Shown: positions 8,639 through 16,743 of the stretch, one piece after another
How positions within the stretch are numbered: position 1 is the stretch's first letter
Layout of the letters: each line of letters starts with the position of its first letter
Assembly: GCF_004761875.1 (NCBI RefSeq)
Contig: NZ_SJEY01000001.1
Span: 62,001-126,000, forward strand
From: Roseovarius aestuariivivens
GTDB lineage: Bacteria; Pseudomonadota; Alphaproteobacteria; Rhodobacterales; Rhodobacteraceae
Length of the DNA: 64,000 nucleotides
Direction: 5' to 3'
The notes under the pieces: generated by a model
Told to the model about the DNA's origin: nothing
Seen by the model: only the letters and a program-made list of their open reading frames with translations
Database searches by the model: none
Translations under genes and position numbers: made by a program

Positions 8639-9508
8639 ATGACTGAACACACCGATGTTTTGCTGACGCGGCAAAAACATTTGCCGCATGATGGTCAGGA
8701 ACTGCCCGGCGCACCGCCGCCGGACGCGCAAAAGGACGCCGAAGATCTGATCCGGTCTCTTATTGTCGAGCAGAAGCGCGAAACAAGCCCTAAGCGCCTG
8801 CCGCAGCTCAAGGCGCAATCCGAGATCCCCGCCGACCCAGCGCCGCGCGTTCCGGAGAGGGCGGCAGCCACTGCCGCGCCGGAAGAGGAGGGCGAGGACG
8901 ACATTCTGACCCGGGAGATCGCGGAGGTGATCGAAGGAGGCGACGCGGCGCCCACGCCCGTGCGCCGGCGCTTTCGCCTGCCGCGCGTGGCGTTGCCCCG
9001 GATCGGGCTGCCCCGCGTTCCTGTCCCAAATATCCGGTTGCGCAATGCTGCAGAGCCGGCGCCAAAGACGCCCGCTGCGCAGCCGGAAACACGCCGGATG
9101 CCGCGCCTTGCCATCCCCGCCGCGCTGCGCGGCTATCGGCCGACGCGCAAGCACGTGATCCTCGCCGCACTTGCGCTGGTGGTCCTGTGGCGGCCCCTGC
9201 TTTTGCCGATCCTCGCGTTTGTGACCTTCTGGCTGGGTCTCATCATCTATCTAACCGTCGGTCCCGAGCGCTGCGCCGAGATGGGCGCGGGCATCTGGGC
9301 ACGGTTCGCCGCGCGCTTTCCCAAACGCGCCGAGCGCGTGCGCCGCCGCGCGGACGCCTTCGCCGAGCGGTTCGACCGTTTTCTCGACCGCCTGCCCGAG
9401 CCTTTGGCCGACCGTCTTGCGCTGCCCGATTTCTCGGTCCCGATGCACGATGATCCGTCCCGACCGGATCCGTTCGACCGGCTGGTGGCGCAGACCCGCG
9501 ACGCCTGA
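8639..9508 (+). CDS. hypothetical membrane protein between trnW and secE
   Basis: A 289-residue protein I do not recognise. The first ~160 residues are polar and look disordered, rich in Pro, Ala, Arg and Glu, with an Arg/Pro stretch of repeated PRIGLPRVPVPN-like units at about 115-140. A hydrophobic region follows (VILAALALVVLWRPLLLPILAFVTFWLGLIIYL), enough for two closely spaced membrane spans, then an Arg-rich amphipathic helix and a FDRLVAQTRDA end. I start at the ATG at 8639 (GGAAGG 7 nt upstream); the frame continues upstream into the tRNA side without a ribosome site. Its position suggests a roseobacter-specific insertion next to secE. Confidence 0.75.
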   Translation: MTEHTDVLLTRQKHLPHDGQELPGAPPPDAQKDAEDLIRSLIVEQKRETSPKRLPQLKAQSEIPADPAPRVPERAAATAAPEEEGEDDILTREIAEVIEGGDAAPTPVRRRFRLPRVALPRIGLPRVPVPNIRLRNAAEPAPKTPAAQPETRRMPRLAIPAALRGYRPTRKHVILAALALVVLWRPLLLPILAFVTFWLGLIIYLTVGPERCAEMGAGIWARFAARFPKRAERVRRRADAFAERFDRFLDRLPEPLADRLALPDFSVPMHDDPSRPDPFDRLVAQTRDA

Positions 9509-9553
9509 GCGCAACAGATCTGGGGCAGGGACGCGGTCAGGGCGTCTCTGCCC

Positions 9554-9582
9554 TTGAATTCGGATGGGCCGCCGCGTATGTC
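9554..9582 (+). promoter_or_regulatory. candidate promoter of secE-nusG
   Basis: TTGAAT at 9554-9559, 17 bp, TATGTC at 9577-9582, about 38 bp before the secE start. Confidence 0.45.
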
Positions 9583-9619
9583 GCCTGCACGCATCAGCCG
9601 ATCAGAGAGTTCAGCACGC

Positions 9620-9817
9620 ATGGCCCGCACCAATCCGCTTCAGTTCATCCAGCAGGTCCGCGCCGAGGTGGCCAAGGTCGTCTGGCCGACCCGCCGCGAG
9701 GTCTTACTGACCACGGTCATGGTTTTCATCATGGCGACGCTGACGGCCATCTTCTTCGCGCTTGTGGATCTTCTGATCCGCACGGGTCTGGAAGGGCTTC
9801 TGGGTCTCTTCGGGTAA
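9620..9817 (+). CDS. secE: preprotein translocase subunit SecE
   Basis: A 65-residue single-span SecE, the clamp of the SecYEG channel. The amphipathic helix FIQQVRAEVAKVVWPTRREV carries the invariant VxWPxRxE motif, followed by one transmembrane segment (VMVFIMATLTAIFFALVDLLI). The short one-span form is normal for alphaproteobacteria. I start at ATG 9620, giving the family's usual MARTNPLQF beginning; the open frame extends 22 residues further upstream but overlaps the candidate promoter. nusG follows after 189 bp, a wider gap than usual. Confidence 0.97.
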   Translation: MARTNPLQFIQQVRAEVAKVVWPTRREVLLTTVMVFIMATLTAIFFALVDLLIRTGLEGLLGLFG

Positions 9818-10006
9818 GTCGCGAAATTCTGCCCCCCAAGCCTTGAAATGAAGGGCGAAGGGCGGTAGGTGACGCCACACTTCGACACGGCGCGCGGCGA
9901 TTCGAGCCCGCGCGCTGATTTGTTTTATCGGGGTGGTTCGGGCCAAGCGCCCGGCGCAACAGGAATCTTCCGGCACATGCCGGGGCAACGAAGGGCTTGG
10001 GTCGTC

Positions 10007-10540
10007 ATGGCGAAACGGTGGTACTCTGTCAGTGTCCTCTCGAATTTCGAAAAGAAGATCGCCGAGCAGATCAGGCAATCCGTGGCAGAACAGGGTCTGG
10101 AAGACGAGATCGACGAGGTTCTGGTGCCCACCGAAGAGGTGATCGAGGTGCGCCGCGGCAAGAAAGTGACCGCCGAGCGGCGCTTCATGCCGGGCTATGT
10201 GCTCGTGCATATGGAAATGTCCGATCAGGGCTATCACCTGATCAATTCGATCAACCGGGTGACCGGTTTTCTTGGCCCGCAGGGCCGCCCCATGCCGATG
10301 CGCGATGCCGAGGTGAACGCCATCCTCAACCGCGTTCAGGAAGGCGAGGAAAGCCCGCGCACGCTCATCAGCTTCGAGGTGGGTGAGAAGGTCAAGGTCA
10401 ATGACGGTCCGTTCGAGGATTTCGACGGCATGGTCGAGGCCGTGGACGACGACAACCAGCGCCTGAAGGTGACAGTGTCGATCTTTGGTCGGGAAACACC
10501 GGTCGAGCTGGAATTCACGCAGGTGACGAAGCAAGGCTGA
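10007..10540 (+). CDS. nusG: transcription termination/antitermination factor NusG
   Basis: A 177-residue NusG: an N-terminal NGN domain (KRWYSVSVLSNFEKK through TGFLGPQGRPMPM) that binds RNA polymerase, and a C-terminal KOW domain (FEVGEKVKVNDGPFEDFDGMVEAV) that binds Rho or ribosomal protein S10. Start chosen at ATG 10007 because MAKRWYSV is the standard beginning. The 46 in-frame residues upstream are not NusG-like. It is followed by a strong terminator, so it does not run into rplK as in many bacteria. Confidence 0.98.
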   Translation: MAKRWYSVSVLSNFEKKIAEQIRQSVAEQGLEDEIDEVLVPTEEVIEVRRGKKVTAERRFMPGYVLVHMEMSDQGYHLINSINRVTGFLGPQGRPMPMRDAEVNAILNRVQEGEESPRTLISFEVGEKVKVNDGPFEDFDGMVEAVDDDNQRLKVTVSIFGRETPVELEFTQVTKQG

Positions 10541-10590
10541 GTGGCCCTTGCGCGCGGTGCGATCCGGGCGCGGCAGGCCCTATAGATTCG

Positions 10591-10627
10591 AAAACGCCCC
10601 GGTCCTTTGAGACCGGGGCGTTTTCTT
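10591..10627. terminator. bidirectional intrinsic terminator between nusG and the GDSL gene
   Basis: AAAACGCCCCGGTC, a 6-nt loop, GACCGGGGCGTTTT then CTTTT. A perfect 14-bp stem with A-run and T-run, placed between two convergent genes. Confidence 0.92.
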
Positions 10628-10639
10628 TTGATGGATGGA

Positions 10640-11557
10640 TCAGGCCGTGCGCCGGATACGGGTGGTTGCGCCGAGACCCGCCAAGGCCGTCAGCAAAAGG
10701 ACAAGGCCCGCCGGCAGAGGCACCGGCGCCAGACGGGAGGCGGTGCTCAGCGCCGCGTCCGCGATCAGGCCATGGGCGCGCTCGCTGGGATGGAAGCTGT
10801 CGTAATAGAGATACTCGTTGGCAGTGGCGAGGCTGCAGCCGTTCACGAAGACCAAATTGACCACGCAAGGATCCACCACATTGGTGAAGCCAAAGCTTGC
10901 CGGACTCGATTTCGTGGCCAGAACGAGGGACGGAATATCGACGAACGCCATCTCGAGCGTTTCGGTCATCAGGCTCGCGACATTCAGCAACTGGGCATTG
11001 AAGAGGCCGGTCAGCGACGTCGCGAGCGCGGCGGCCCCTGGTTGTACTGCGTCAACGGCCTGAATGCGGGGCGTGTCACCCACATCGGGCGCCAAGAACA
11101 CGAGCGCCTTGTCAAAGCCTGCCTGCGCCAGCTGGTCGAGGCCTGACGCCATGGCCTGTATCGCTTCGCCGATCCGCGCCACGCCGGTGCCGCTCAGCAA
11201 GGCGTCGGCGATATCGTTTCCGCCGAACCAGACCGCGGCCATGGCGCTGTCGCCCAGAGTTTGACCGGTGCCGGAGAAAAGCCCGATCTGCTCGGCGAAA
11301 TCATCTGGGCCGTCGGTTTTCGCGGTCGCCGCGGACATGGCGAAATTGTTGCTGGTTGGGTCCGCCAGTCCAAGCTGGACCGCCCAGTTGTCGCCGTTCG
11401 TCACCTGCCCGTTCGGGTAAAGCGCGGGCGGCAAAGGATTGACCGGATCGCTCAGGCTGTCGCCAAAGACGACCACATCGCTGAATTGGCTTAAGGTCGT
11501 CGCAGACAGGACGTTCGGCAGGCACAGAGCAGCGGCCAGAACCAAAGATCGAAACAT
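10640..11557 (-). CDS. secreted SGNH/GDSL hydrolase with VPLPA-CTERM tail
   Basis: A 305-residue predicted esterase or lipase. After a signal peptide (about residues 1-19) comes GDSL block I, VVVFGDSLSD, with nucleophile Ser34. The GGND oxyanion block follows, and a C-terminal DSFHPSERAH supplies the Asp-His pair. The last residues are a sorting signal: VPLPA, a hydrophobic span (GLVLLLTALAGLGA) and a basic TRIRR tail, matching VPLPA-CTERM proteins processed by an exosortase, so the enzyme is probably surface-anchored or released with exopolysaccharide. Start ATG 11557 is preceded by AAGGGGGG. A second such protein is encoded at 56360. No exosortase is in this window. Confidence 0.88.
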   Translation of the reverse strand: MFRSLVLAAALCLPNVLSATTLSQFSDVVVFGDSLSDPVNPLPPALYPNGQVTNGDNWAVQLGLADPTSNNFAMSAATAKTDGPDDFAEQIGLFSGTGQTLGDSAMAAVWFGGNDIADALLSGTGVARIGEAIQAMASGLDQLAQAGFDKALVFLAPDVGDTPRIQAVDAVQPGAAALATSLTGLFNAQLLNVASLMTETLEMAFVDIPSLVLATKSSPASFGFTNVVDPCVVNLVFVNGCSLATANEYLYYDSFHPSERAHGLIADAALSTASRLAPVPLPAGLVLLLTALAGLGATTRIRRTA

Positions 11558-11723
11558 GATGGATTTTCCCCCCTTGAGTTTCGGGAACGCTAGCCAGCCG
11601 GGTTGCACCTGTAAATCCGTTCCACCGCCGCGCCCTGGATGACGTTGCGTTCATCAGCCTGGACGCTTTGGCCGAGCGTTTGAGAGCGGCAAGCCCGCAG
11701 GCCGCCGGGTTGACACAGGTGAC

Positions 11724-11752
11724 TTGCAAACTTGGCCGTCTGGATGTATCCG
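11724..11752 (+). promoter_or_regulatory. candidate promoter of rplK-rplA
   Basis: TTGCAA at 11724-11729, 17 bp, TATCCG at 11747-11752. The 320-bp gap (11558-11877) otherwise holds a TTGACA at 11710 without a good -10 partner, and a perfect palindrome GGCGGTCGCGACCGCC at 11796-11811 in the predicted leader. Confidence 0.42.
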
Positions 11753-11877
11753 GCCGCAGTTGCCCGTCAGGGTGACTCGTCCATGTGGGAGGCGAGGCGG
11801 TCGCGACCGCCGGACCGGACCACATCAACCCACAGACACCGGAACGCGTTTCGGTGTTGTTGAAAAGGAGATGGCCA

Positions 11878-12303
11878 ATGGCCAAGAAACTCGCCGGCAC
11901 CATGAAGCTTCAGGTGCCCGCCGGACAAGCGAACCCCTCTCCGCCGGTCGGTCCGGCGCTGGGTCAGCGCGGCATCAACATCATGGAATTCTGCAAGCAG
12001 TTCAACGCAAAGACGCAGGACATGGAGCCCGGCGCGCCGTGCCCGACCGTGATCACCTACTATCAGGACAAGTCCTTTGAAATGGACATCAAGACGCCGC
12101 CGGCGTCCTATTACCTGAAGAAGGCCGCCAAGCTGAAATCCGGCTCCAAGACCCCGGGCAGCGAAACGGTTGCCACGGTCACCCCCAAGCAGCTGCGCGA
12201 GATCGCGGAAGCGAAGTGGAAAGACCTGAACGCAAACGACGTTGAAGCGGCCATGAAGATCATTCAGGGCAGCGCACGCTCCATGGGCATCGAGGTGAAG
12301 TAA
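11878..12303 (+). CDS. rplK: 50S ribosomal protein L11
   Basis: A 141-residue L11, which binds the GTPase-associated region of 23S rRNA together with the L10-L12 stalk. Family landmarks: [23 protein letters not shown] at the start, the linker near [22 protein letters not shown], and the rRNA-binding C-terminal domain ending in [10 protein letters not shown]. Start ATG 11878 follows AAAAGGAG at 8 nt; an in-frame extension upstream is ignored. rplA begins 1 nt after the stop. Confidence 0.98.
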   Translation: MAKKLAGTMKLQVPAGQANPSPPVGPALGQRGINIMEFCKQFNAKTQDMEPGAPCPTVITYYQDKSFEMDIKTPPASYYLKKAAKLKSGSKTPGSETVATVTPKQLREIAEAKWKDLNANDVEAAMKIIQGSARSMGIEVK

Positions 12304-12304
12304 C

Positions 12305-13003
12305 ATGGCACAGCATGGAAAACGGACCCGCGCCGCACGCGAAGCTGTCGCCGGCAAGAGCGATCTGACCGTCGAAGAGGCGGTCGCGCTGATCAAGGGT
12401 AATGCGAACGCGAAATTCGACGAGACCGTCGAGATCGCCGTGAACCTTGGTGTAAACCCCCGCCACGCGGACCAGATGGTGCGCGGTGTTGTCGGCCTGC
12501 CCAACGGCACCGGCAAGGACGTGCGCGTCGCCGTCTTCGCCCGTGGCCCGAAGGCCGACGAGGCAAAGGAAGCAGGCGCGGATATCGTCGGCGCCGAGGA
12601 CCTGATGGAAACCGTGCAGGGCGGCAAGATCGAGTTCGACCGCTGCATCGCCACGCCCGACATGATGCCCATCGTGGGCCGTCTGGGTAAGGTTCTGGGC
12701 CCGCGCAACCTGATGCCGAACCCCAAGGTCGGCACCGTGACCATGGATGTCGCGGACGCGGTCAAGGCGGCCAAGGGCGGCGAAGTGCAGTTCAAGGTCG
12801 AAAAGGCCGGTGTGGTGCATGCCGGGATCGGCAAGGCGTCTTTCGACGAAGAGAAACTCGTTGAGAACGTCCGCGCCTTCATCACCGCGGTGAACAAGGC
12901 CAAGCCAGCCGGCGCCAAGGGCACGTATATGAAAAAGATCGCGCTAAGCTCGACCATGGGCCCGGGCGTGACCATCGACGTGACGAGCGCGGCTGTCGAA
13001 TAA
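12305..13003 (+). CDS. rplA: 50S ribosomal protein L1
   Basis: A 232-residue L1, forming the mobile stalk at the E site and often repressing its own operon by binding the L11-L1 mRNA. The signature [17 protein letters not shown] (about residues 121-137) and the C-terminal [17 protein letters not shown] are present. Adjacent to rplK without a gap; an intrinsic terminator follows 34 bp after the stop, separating it from rplJ. Confidence 0.98.
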   Translation: MAQHGKRTRAAREAVAGKSDLTVEEAVALIKGNANAKFDETVEIAVNLGVNPRHADQMVRGVVGLPNGTGKDVRVAVFARGPKADEAKEAGADIVGAEDLMETVQGGKIEFDRCIATPDMMPIVGRLGKVLGPRNLMPNPKVGTVTMDVADAVKAAKGGEVQFKVEKAGVVHAGIGKASFDEEKLVENVRAFITAVNKAKPAGAKGTYMKKIALSSTMGPGVTIDVTSAAVE

Positions 13004-13034
13004 GACGGCGCTAGTCCAATTGGTATGAAATGTG

Positions 13035-13066
13035 AAACGGCCCCTTCGCGGGGCCGTTTTTCGTTT
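13035..13066 (+). terminator. intrinsic terminator after rplA
   Basis: ACGGCCCC (13037-13044), loop TTCGC, GGGGCCGT (13050-13057), then TTTTCGTTTT. Confidence 0.9.
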
Positions 13067-13148
13067 TGAACGTGTATGGCGATTGGTCCGTGACGCCCGC
13101 GTTCGGCCGTCCTTGACCGGTGTGTCGCGCGGCGTTGCGCAAAACACG

Positions 13149-13904
13149 TCAGGCTGCGTCGGCGACCAGAAGCGCTTCCTGGGACTGTCGCCAGAATCCG
13201 CCGTTCTTTCGCACCAGCCGCGCCACCTTGCGCCGGTCCTGATTTATCGCGGCGGTGACCAGCTTGTGCAAGCCGCCGCTTTTTTTCAAATGCTGCCCCA
13301 GGGCGTGGGTCGCCTTTGGAAAGACAAAATGATCAAGGTGAGCGGCTTGGGAAAACGCGCTTGCGTGGGCGGTGTCATCGAGGAGTCCGTGAAAAACGAA
13401 GCTATGTCCGGGGCGAAGCCCAGACTCCGCGGTAGGAAAGTCTGAATGCGTTATCCGCCTGCGCCAGTACCGCCACCGGGTTTCGGTCGGCATCACAGTT
13501 TGCAACGGTGAATACTGCGGGGAAATCGCGATCGCAGTGTCGACATCAAAGAGGTTTGCGGCAACAAGCGCGCTGAAGCCACCCATGCTTAGGCCGAGCG
13601 TGGATGTCCTCTGAATATCCGCGCTTGCCTTGACGGAGGCCACAGCCTGGCGCACGGCGTCGCAGACATTGCGGCTGCTGAGCCAGGATCGTGTGATATC
13701 GCTGACAAATAGGCAATGGCGGTCGGGCGCCTTCAGAAGCGTTCCAGTGAACTCGTCGTCCGGCATGAGAGCCCGGCGCTGCCCGATTGAAGAAAACGAC
13801 ACCACCAGATCCGTACCTGTGCCTTCGGCATACCGAATGCGTACCGGAAGGCAGTCTACCAAATCGGCAAGAGGGCGGTTTCCGAACGGTTTTTCGGACC
13901 TCAT
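13149..13904 (-). CDS. alpha/beta-hydrolase-fold protein of unknown function
   Basis: A 251-residue protein. The sequence GLSMGG (Ser106) is a nucleophile elbow of the alpha/beta-hydrolase fold. It is preceded by a VVSFSSIGQRR strand and followed by AIAISPQYSP; a His near THALGQH could complete a triad. There is no signal peptide. Related roseobacter proteins tend to occur near surface-polysaccharide genes, but that is recollection, and no such neighbours are seen here. Its start codon lies inside one arm of a long inverted repeat (13901-13946), which may hide the ribosome site in the mRNA. Sits between the rplA terminator and an AhpD-like gene. Confidence 0.7.
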   Translation of the reverse strand: MRSEKPFGNRPLADLVDCLPVRIRYAEGTGTDLVVSFSSIGQRRALMPDDEFTGTLLKAPDRHCLFVSDITRSWLSSRNVCDAVRQAVASVKASADIQRTSTLGLSMGGFSALVAANLFDVDTAIAISPQYSPLQTVMPTETRWRYWRRRITHSDFPTAESGLRPGHSFVFHGLLDDTAHASAFSQAAHLDHFVFPKATHALGQHLKKSGGLHKLVTAAINQDRRKVARLVRKNGGFWRQSQEALLVADAA

Positions 13905-13946
13905 GATCCAATTCCCAGAGTTGCGACACCGGAAATTGGATCATGG
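13901..13946 (-). promoter_or_regulatory. inverted repeat enclosing the start codon of the hydrolase gene
   Basis: TCATGATCCAATTCCC (13901-13916) and GGAAATTGGATCATGG (13931-13946) pair over about 15 bp with one mismatch and a 14-nt loop. On the minus-strand mRNA the 3' arm contains both the GGGAATT ribosome site and the ATG; the 5' arm carries another ATG in a different frame. Confidence 0.55.
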
Positions 13947-13984
13947 TTCTTTGACGATAGTACGGCTGAAAACCGTCAGTTTTC

Positions 13985-14548
13985 TTACGATTCTTTGTCC
14001 GATTTTTCCCAGGCGAATTTCTGGAAGGCGTCGTCGACGGGCGTTTCCGCGATGTGGTTGGTGTAGTTCGACATCACCTTTTGCGCATATCCCAGAATGA
14101 CCTCGAGGACGTGCCGCCGCGTATATCCCGCGTCGAAAAAGGCCTGCAACGTCGCCTCGTCGAGATTGCCGCGCTCGCGGACCAGCGCCAGCGTGAAGGT
14201 GCGCAGCGCTTCCAGACGGGCGTTCGGCAGCGGTGTTTCGTTGCGCAGCGCATCGGTGATTTCGTCGTCCACGCCCATCATCTTGGCGATGCCGGTATGT
14301 GCGGGCACGCAGTAGTGGCACTCGTTCTCGACATTGATGGTCTGCCAAACCACGGTCGTTTCGTCATCGTCAAAGCTGCTTTCCACGAAGAGCTTGTGAA
14401 GCTGCTGGTAGCCGTCCAGCAAACCGGGCGCTTCGGCCATCACGGCATGCAGGCCGGGAATTCGGCCGAAGTTTTCCTGGGATTTCTGCAAGAGCGGTTT
14501 GCTGGCCTCGGGCGCGGTCTCGGGTGTGTGTTTTGTAAAGTCGGTCAT
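13985..14548 (-). CDS. carboxymuconolactone decarboxylase/AhpD-family protein
   Basis: A 187-residue all-helical AhpD-like protein. The redox-active motif ECHYCVPAH gives Cys77, Cys80 and His84, the arrangement of alkylhydroperoxidase-like members. Such proteins reduce peroxides or serve unknown thiol chemistry. CTCC on the plus strand before the start is a GGAG ribosome site for ATG 14548. It diverges from a TetR-type regulator across two palindromic operators, so induction by peroxide or an electrophile sensed by that regulator is a reasonable inference. Confidence 0.9.
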   Translation of the reverse strand: MTDFTKHTPETAPEASKPLLQKSQENFGRIPGLHAVMAEAPGLLDGYQQLHKLFVESSFDDDETTVVWQTINVENECHYCVPAHTGIAKMMGVDDEITDALRNETPLPNARLEALRTFTLALVRERGNLDEATLQAFFDAGYTRRHVLEVILGYAQKVMSNYTNHIAETPVDDAFQKFAWEKSDKES

Positions 14549-14585
14549 GACTACTCCTTGCGTGACTGATTTCGTCTCATGCCGC

Positions 14586-14637
14586 TACATACTAAATTTG
14601 AGCGATCACTCAATAATAGATTTGAGTAATCACTCAA
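14586..14637. promoter_or_regulatory. paired TetR operators and leftward promoter
   Basis: Two palindromes, TTGAGCGATCACTCAA (14598-14613) and TTGAGTAATCACTCAA (14622-14637), are spaced 24 bp. On the minus strand the first supplies a -35 (TTGAGT) 16 bp from TATGTA (plus-strand 14586-14591), so binding would block the AhpD-like gene. Confidence 0.65.
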
Positions 14638-14671
14638 GTGTGATCTGGCATGCGCGCAGTTGGAAGGTTAT

Positions 14672-15280
14672 ATGCAGTGCATGACTGGCAGAGCCCGCCC
14701 CTACGACCGTGACGCCGCGCTGGACGCGGCCATGATCCTTTTCTGGCAAAAGGGCTATCACGCGACGTCGCTGAAAGACCTTGAAGCGGCGCTGTCCATG
14801 AAACCGGGCAGCATCTATGCCGCCTTCGACAGCAAGCAGGCCCTGTTCGCGCTGAGCCTGGAGCGGTATTTCGACCGGTCGATGAAGGCCTTGCGCGCAG
14901 CTTTGCGAGTCGCGCCATCACCGCTCGATGCATTGGCTGACCATCTTCGGCGCACGGGCCAGACCCCGGCCGAGGATCCGGCGCGGTGTGCCTGCATGTT
15001 GGTCAAGACCGTCCTGAACGCCACCGCGGAGGAGGCGCATCTTGCCGAGCAAGCGCGCGGGTATCTCGAGGCGATGCAGGAAGAAATGGCGCAGGCCTTC
15101 GCGCGGGCCCGCGATCTGGGCGAATTGCCGGACGCGGCGGACCCGCAAAAACTGGCCCGGCGGTATCAGGCGAATGTCACACAGCTTCGGATCGAGGCGC
15201 ATCGCGGCCTTCCGCGCGCTGAACTTGCCGCTCTGGCAGAGGAGATGGCGCAGGAGATCGAGGCGCTGCGGCACGGCTGA
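14672..15280 (+). CDS. TetR/AcrR family transcriptional regulator
   Basis: A 202-residue repressor. Residues about 10-55 hold the TetR helix-turn-helix (DAALDAAMILFWQKGY, SLKDLEAALSMKPGSIYAAFDSK). The C-terminal domain has a CACMLVKT segment with two cysteines close together, reminiscent of TetR members that sense redox or electrophilic stress. Start is ambiguous: ATG 14672 has GAAGG only 4 nt upstream, ATG 14681 has it 13 nt upstream; a TTG at 14660 also opens the frame. Divergent from the AhpD-like gene with two palindromic operators between, so it probably represses both itself and that gene. Confidence 0.9.
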   Translation: MQCMTGRARPYDRDAALDAAMILFWQKGYHATSLKDLEAALSMKPGSIYAAFDSKQALFALSLERYFDRSMKALRAALRVAPSPLDALADHLRRTGQTPAEDPARCACMLVKTVLNATAEEAHLAEQARGYLEAMQEEMAQAFARARDLGELPDAADPQKLARRYQANVTQLRIEAHRGLPRAELAALAEEMAQEIEALRHG

Positions 15281-15311
15281 CACGGGGCGCAGATGCCTGG
15301 AAATTGGGGGC

Positions 15312-15340
15312 TTGGCATCCGAAGGCAGCCGGTCTAGACC
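15312..15340 (+). promoter_or_regulatory. candidate promoter of rplJ-rplL
   Basis: TTGGCA at 15312-15317, 17 bp, TAGACC at 15335-15340, just downstream of the TetR gene. Predicted start about 15347, a few bases before the stem-loop at 15351-15378. Confidence 0.4.
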
Positions 15341-15346
15341 GCTGCA

Positions 15347-15581
15347 TGCACAAGTGGTCCGATTCGTCGGACCGCTTGCGTTTCGTCCGAGACGGTGGGT
15401 GCGCCGGGATTTGCCGGTGCTTAATCTCCTGCCTGAGACGGGAACAGACCAGATTTTCTCGCGGCTCTCCTTGACTGGTTTGGCGCATCTGGCTCAGCCC
15501 GCCTTACGGACCCCTTTGCCGGGTCGCACGTTGACCCGGTTCGACTGAGCCGGGGGTATCCCCCAATACTGGAGTGAAACT
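15347..15581 (+). ncRNA. rplJ leader, probable L10-binding regulatory RNA
   Basis: The 235-nt leader starts with a 12-bp stem (CAAGTGGTCCGA, TTCG loop, TCGGACCGCTTG; 15351-15378). At 15421-15440 the sequence TTAATCTCCTGCCTGAGACG resembles the conserved core of bacterial L10 leaders, where the L10-L12 complex binds to repress its own operon. Pairing of the whole leader was not computed. Confidence 0.45.
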
Positions 15582-16100
15582 GTGGATAGAGCCCAGAAAG
15601 AGAAAGTGGTCGAGGAACTCGGCCAGATCTTCGAAAGCTCTGGCGTCGTCGTGGTTGCCCACTACGAAGGCCTTACAGTTGCCGAGATGCAGGATCTTCG
15701 GGCGCGTGCGCGCGACGCCGAAGCCTCCGTCCGCGTTGCCAAGAACAGGCTCGCCAAGATCGCCCTAGAGGGCAAGCCGTGCGCAAGCATTGCCGAATAC
15801 CTCTCGGGCATGACCGTGCTCACCTTTTCCGAGGACCCCGTGGCAGCAGCCAAGGTCGCGGAAGGCTTTGCCAAGGATAACAAGAAGTTCGAGATCCTTG
15901 GCGGCGCAATGGGTGAGACGGCCCTGGACCGGGCCGGTGTCGAAGCCACGTCGAAACTGCCGTCGCGCGACGAACTGATCGCGACCATCGTCGGCATGAT
16001 TGGCGCACCCGCTTCGAACATCGCCGGTGCAATTGGCGCACCTGGCAGCAACATCGCGAGCATCCTTTCGACCATCGAAGAGAAGGCGGAAGCAGCGTAA
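15582..16100 (+). CDS. rplJ: 50S ribosomal protein L10
   Basis: A 172-residue L10, base of the L12 stalk. It opens with [17 protein letters not shown] and has the [15 protein letters not shown] strand-helix, the [12 protein letters not shown] segment that contacts rRNA, and a C-terminal helix ([16 protein letters not shown]) that binds L12 dimers. The start codon is GTG with GGAG 8 nt upstream. rplL follows after 73 bp. Likely autoregulated through its leader. Confidence 0.97.
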   Translation: MDRAQKEKVVEELGQIFESSGVVVVAHYEGLTVAEMQDLRARARDAEASVRVAKNRLAKIALEGKPCASIAEYLSGMTVLTFSEDPVAAAKVAEGFAKDNKKFEILGGAMGETALDRAGVEATSKLPSRDELIATIVGMIGAPASNIAGAIGAPGSNIASILSTIEEKAEAA

Positions 16101-16173
16101 GCAACTGCAAGTCCTGCGTATCGGGTAACGACACCGACGTTGGAACACATCTTAGAACGGAAAGAGCTGAAAA

Positions 16174-16554
16174 ATGGCTGATCTGAAAAAACTGGCTGAA
16201 GAGATCGTTGGTCTGACGCTTCTCGAAGCACAAGAACTGAAAACCATCCTGAAAGACGAATACGGCATCGAGCCCGCCGCTGGCGGCGCTGTGATGATGG
16301 CTGGCCCTGCGGATGCAGGCGGTGGCGAAGCTGCCGAAGAGCAGACCGAATTCGACGTCATCCTGAAGTCGGCCGGCGCCTCCAAGATCAACGTGATCAA
16401 GGAAGTCCGCGCCATCACCGGTCTTGGCCTCAAAGAAGCCAAGGACCTGGTCGAGGCCGGCGGCAAGGCCGTCAAGGAGCAGGTCTCCAAGGACGAAGCC
16501 GACGAGATCAAAGGCAAGCTGGAAGCAGCTGGCGCCGAGGTCGAACTCAAGTAA
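16174..16554 (+). CDS. rplL: 50S ribosomal protein L7/L12
   Basis: A 126-residue L12, present in several copies on the stalk and responsible for recruiting GTPase factors. The N-terminal dimerisation helices ([20 protein letters not shown]), a flexible Ala/Gly hinge ([20 protein letters not shown]), and the factor-binding C-terminal domain ([24 protein letters not shown]) are intact. Followed 22 bp later by a terminator, so rpoB is a separate or attenuated unit. Confidence 0.98.
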   Translation: MADLKKLAEEIVGLTLLEAQELKTILKDEYGIEPAAGGAVMMAGPADAGGGEAAEEQTEFDVILKSAGASKINVIKEVRAITGLGLKEAKDLVEAGGKAVKEQVSKDEADEIKGKLEAAGAEVELK

Positions 16555-16576
16555 TCGGGGCATCGACCTGATTGTG

Positions 16577-16606
16577 AAAGGGCCGCCGGCGTGCGGCCCT
16601 TTTTCG
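16577..16606 (+). terminator. intrinsic terminator after rplL
   Basis: AAAGGGCCGC (16577-16586), 6-nt loop, GCGGCCC then TTTTT. Confidence 0.88.
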
Positions 16607-16708
16607 TGCCGGCCCGTCGGTGCACTGCCCCGGCGCGCAAAAACCGAGGCGCACAGGCCCAAACGGGCGCCGCGCGCTGCGTTAACCAAATTTTTGCCAA
16701 TAGCCCGG

Positions 16709-16737
16709 TTGCGCTTCGGGGCTCTCTGACCTAGATA
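16709..16737 (+). promoter_or_regulatory. candidate promoter of rpoB-rpoC
   Basis: TTGCGC at 16709-16714, exactly 17 bp, TAGATA at 16732-16737. It lies between the rplL terminator and rpoB. Confidence 0.5.
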
Positions 16738-16743
16738 GCCCAC

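Noticed and set aside
13546-13944. Alternative minus-strand frame starting at the upstream ATG of the inverted repeat
   Set aside because: It overlaps the hydrolase gene in another frame and lacks a recognisable domain; the upstream ATG may still matter for translation.
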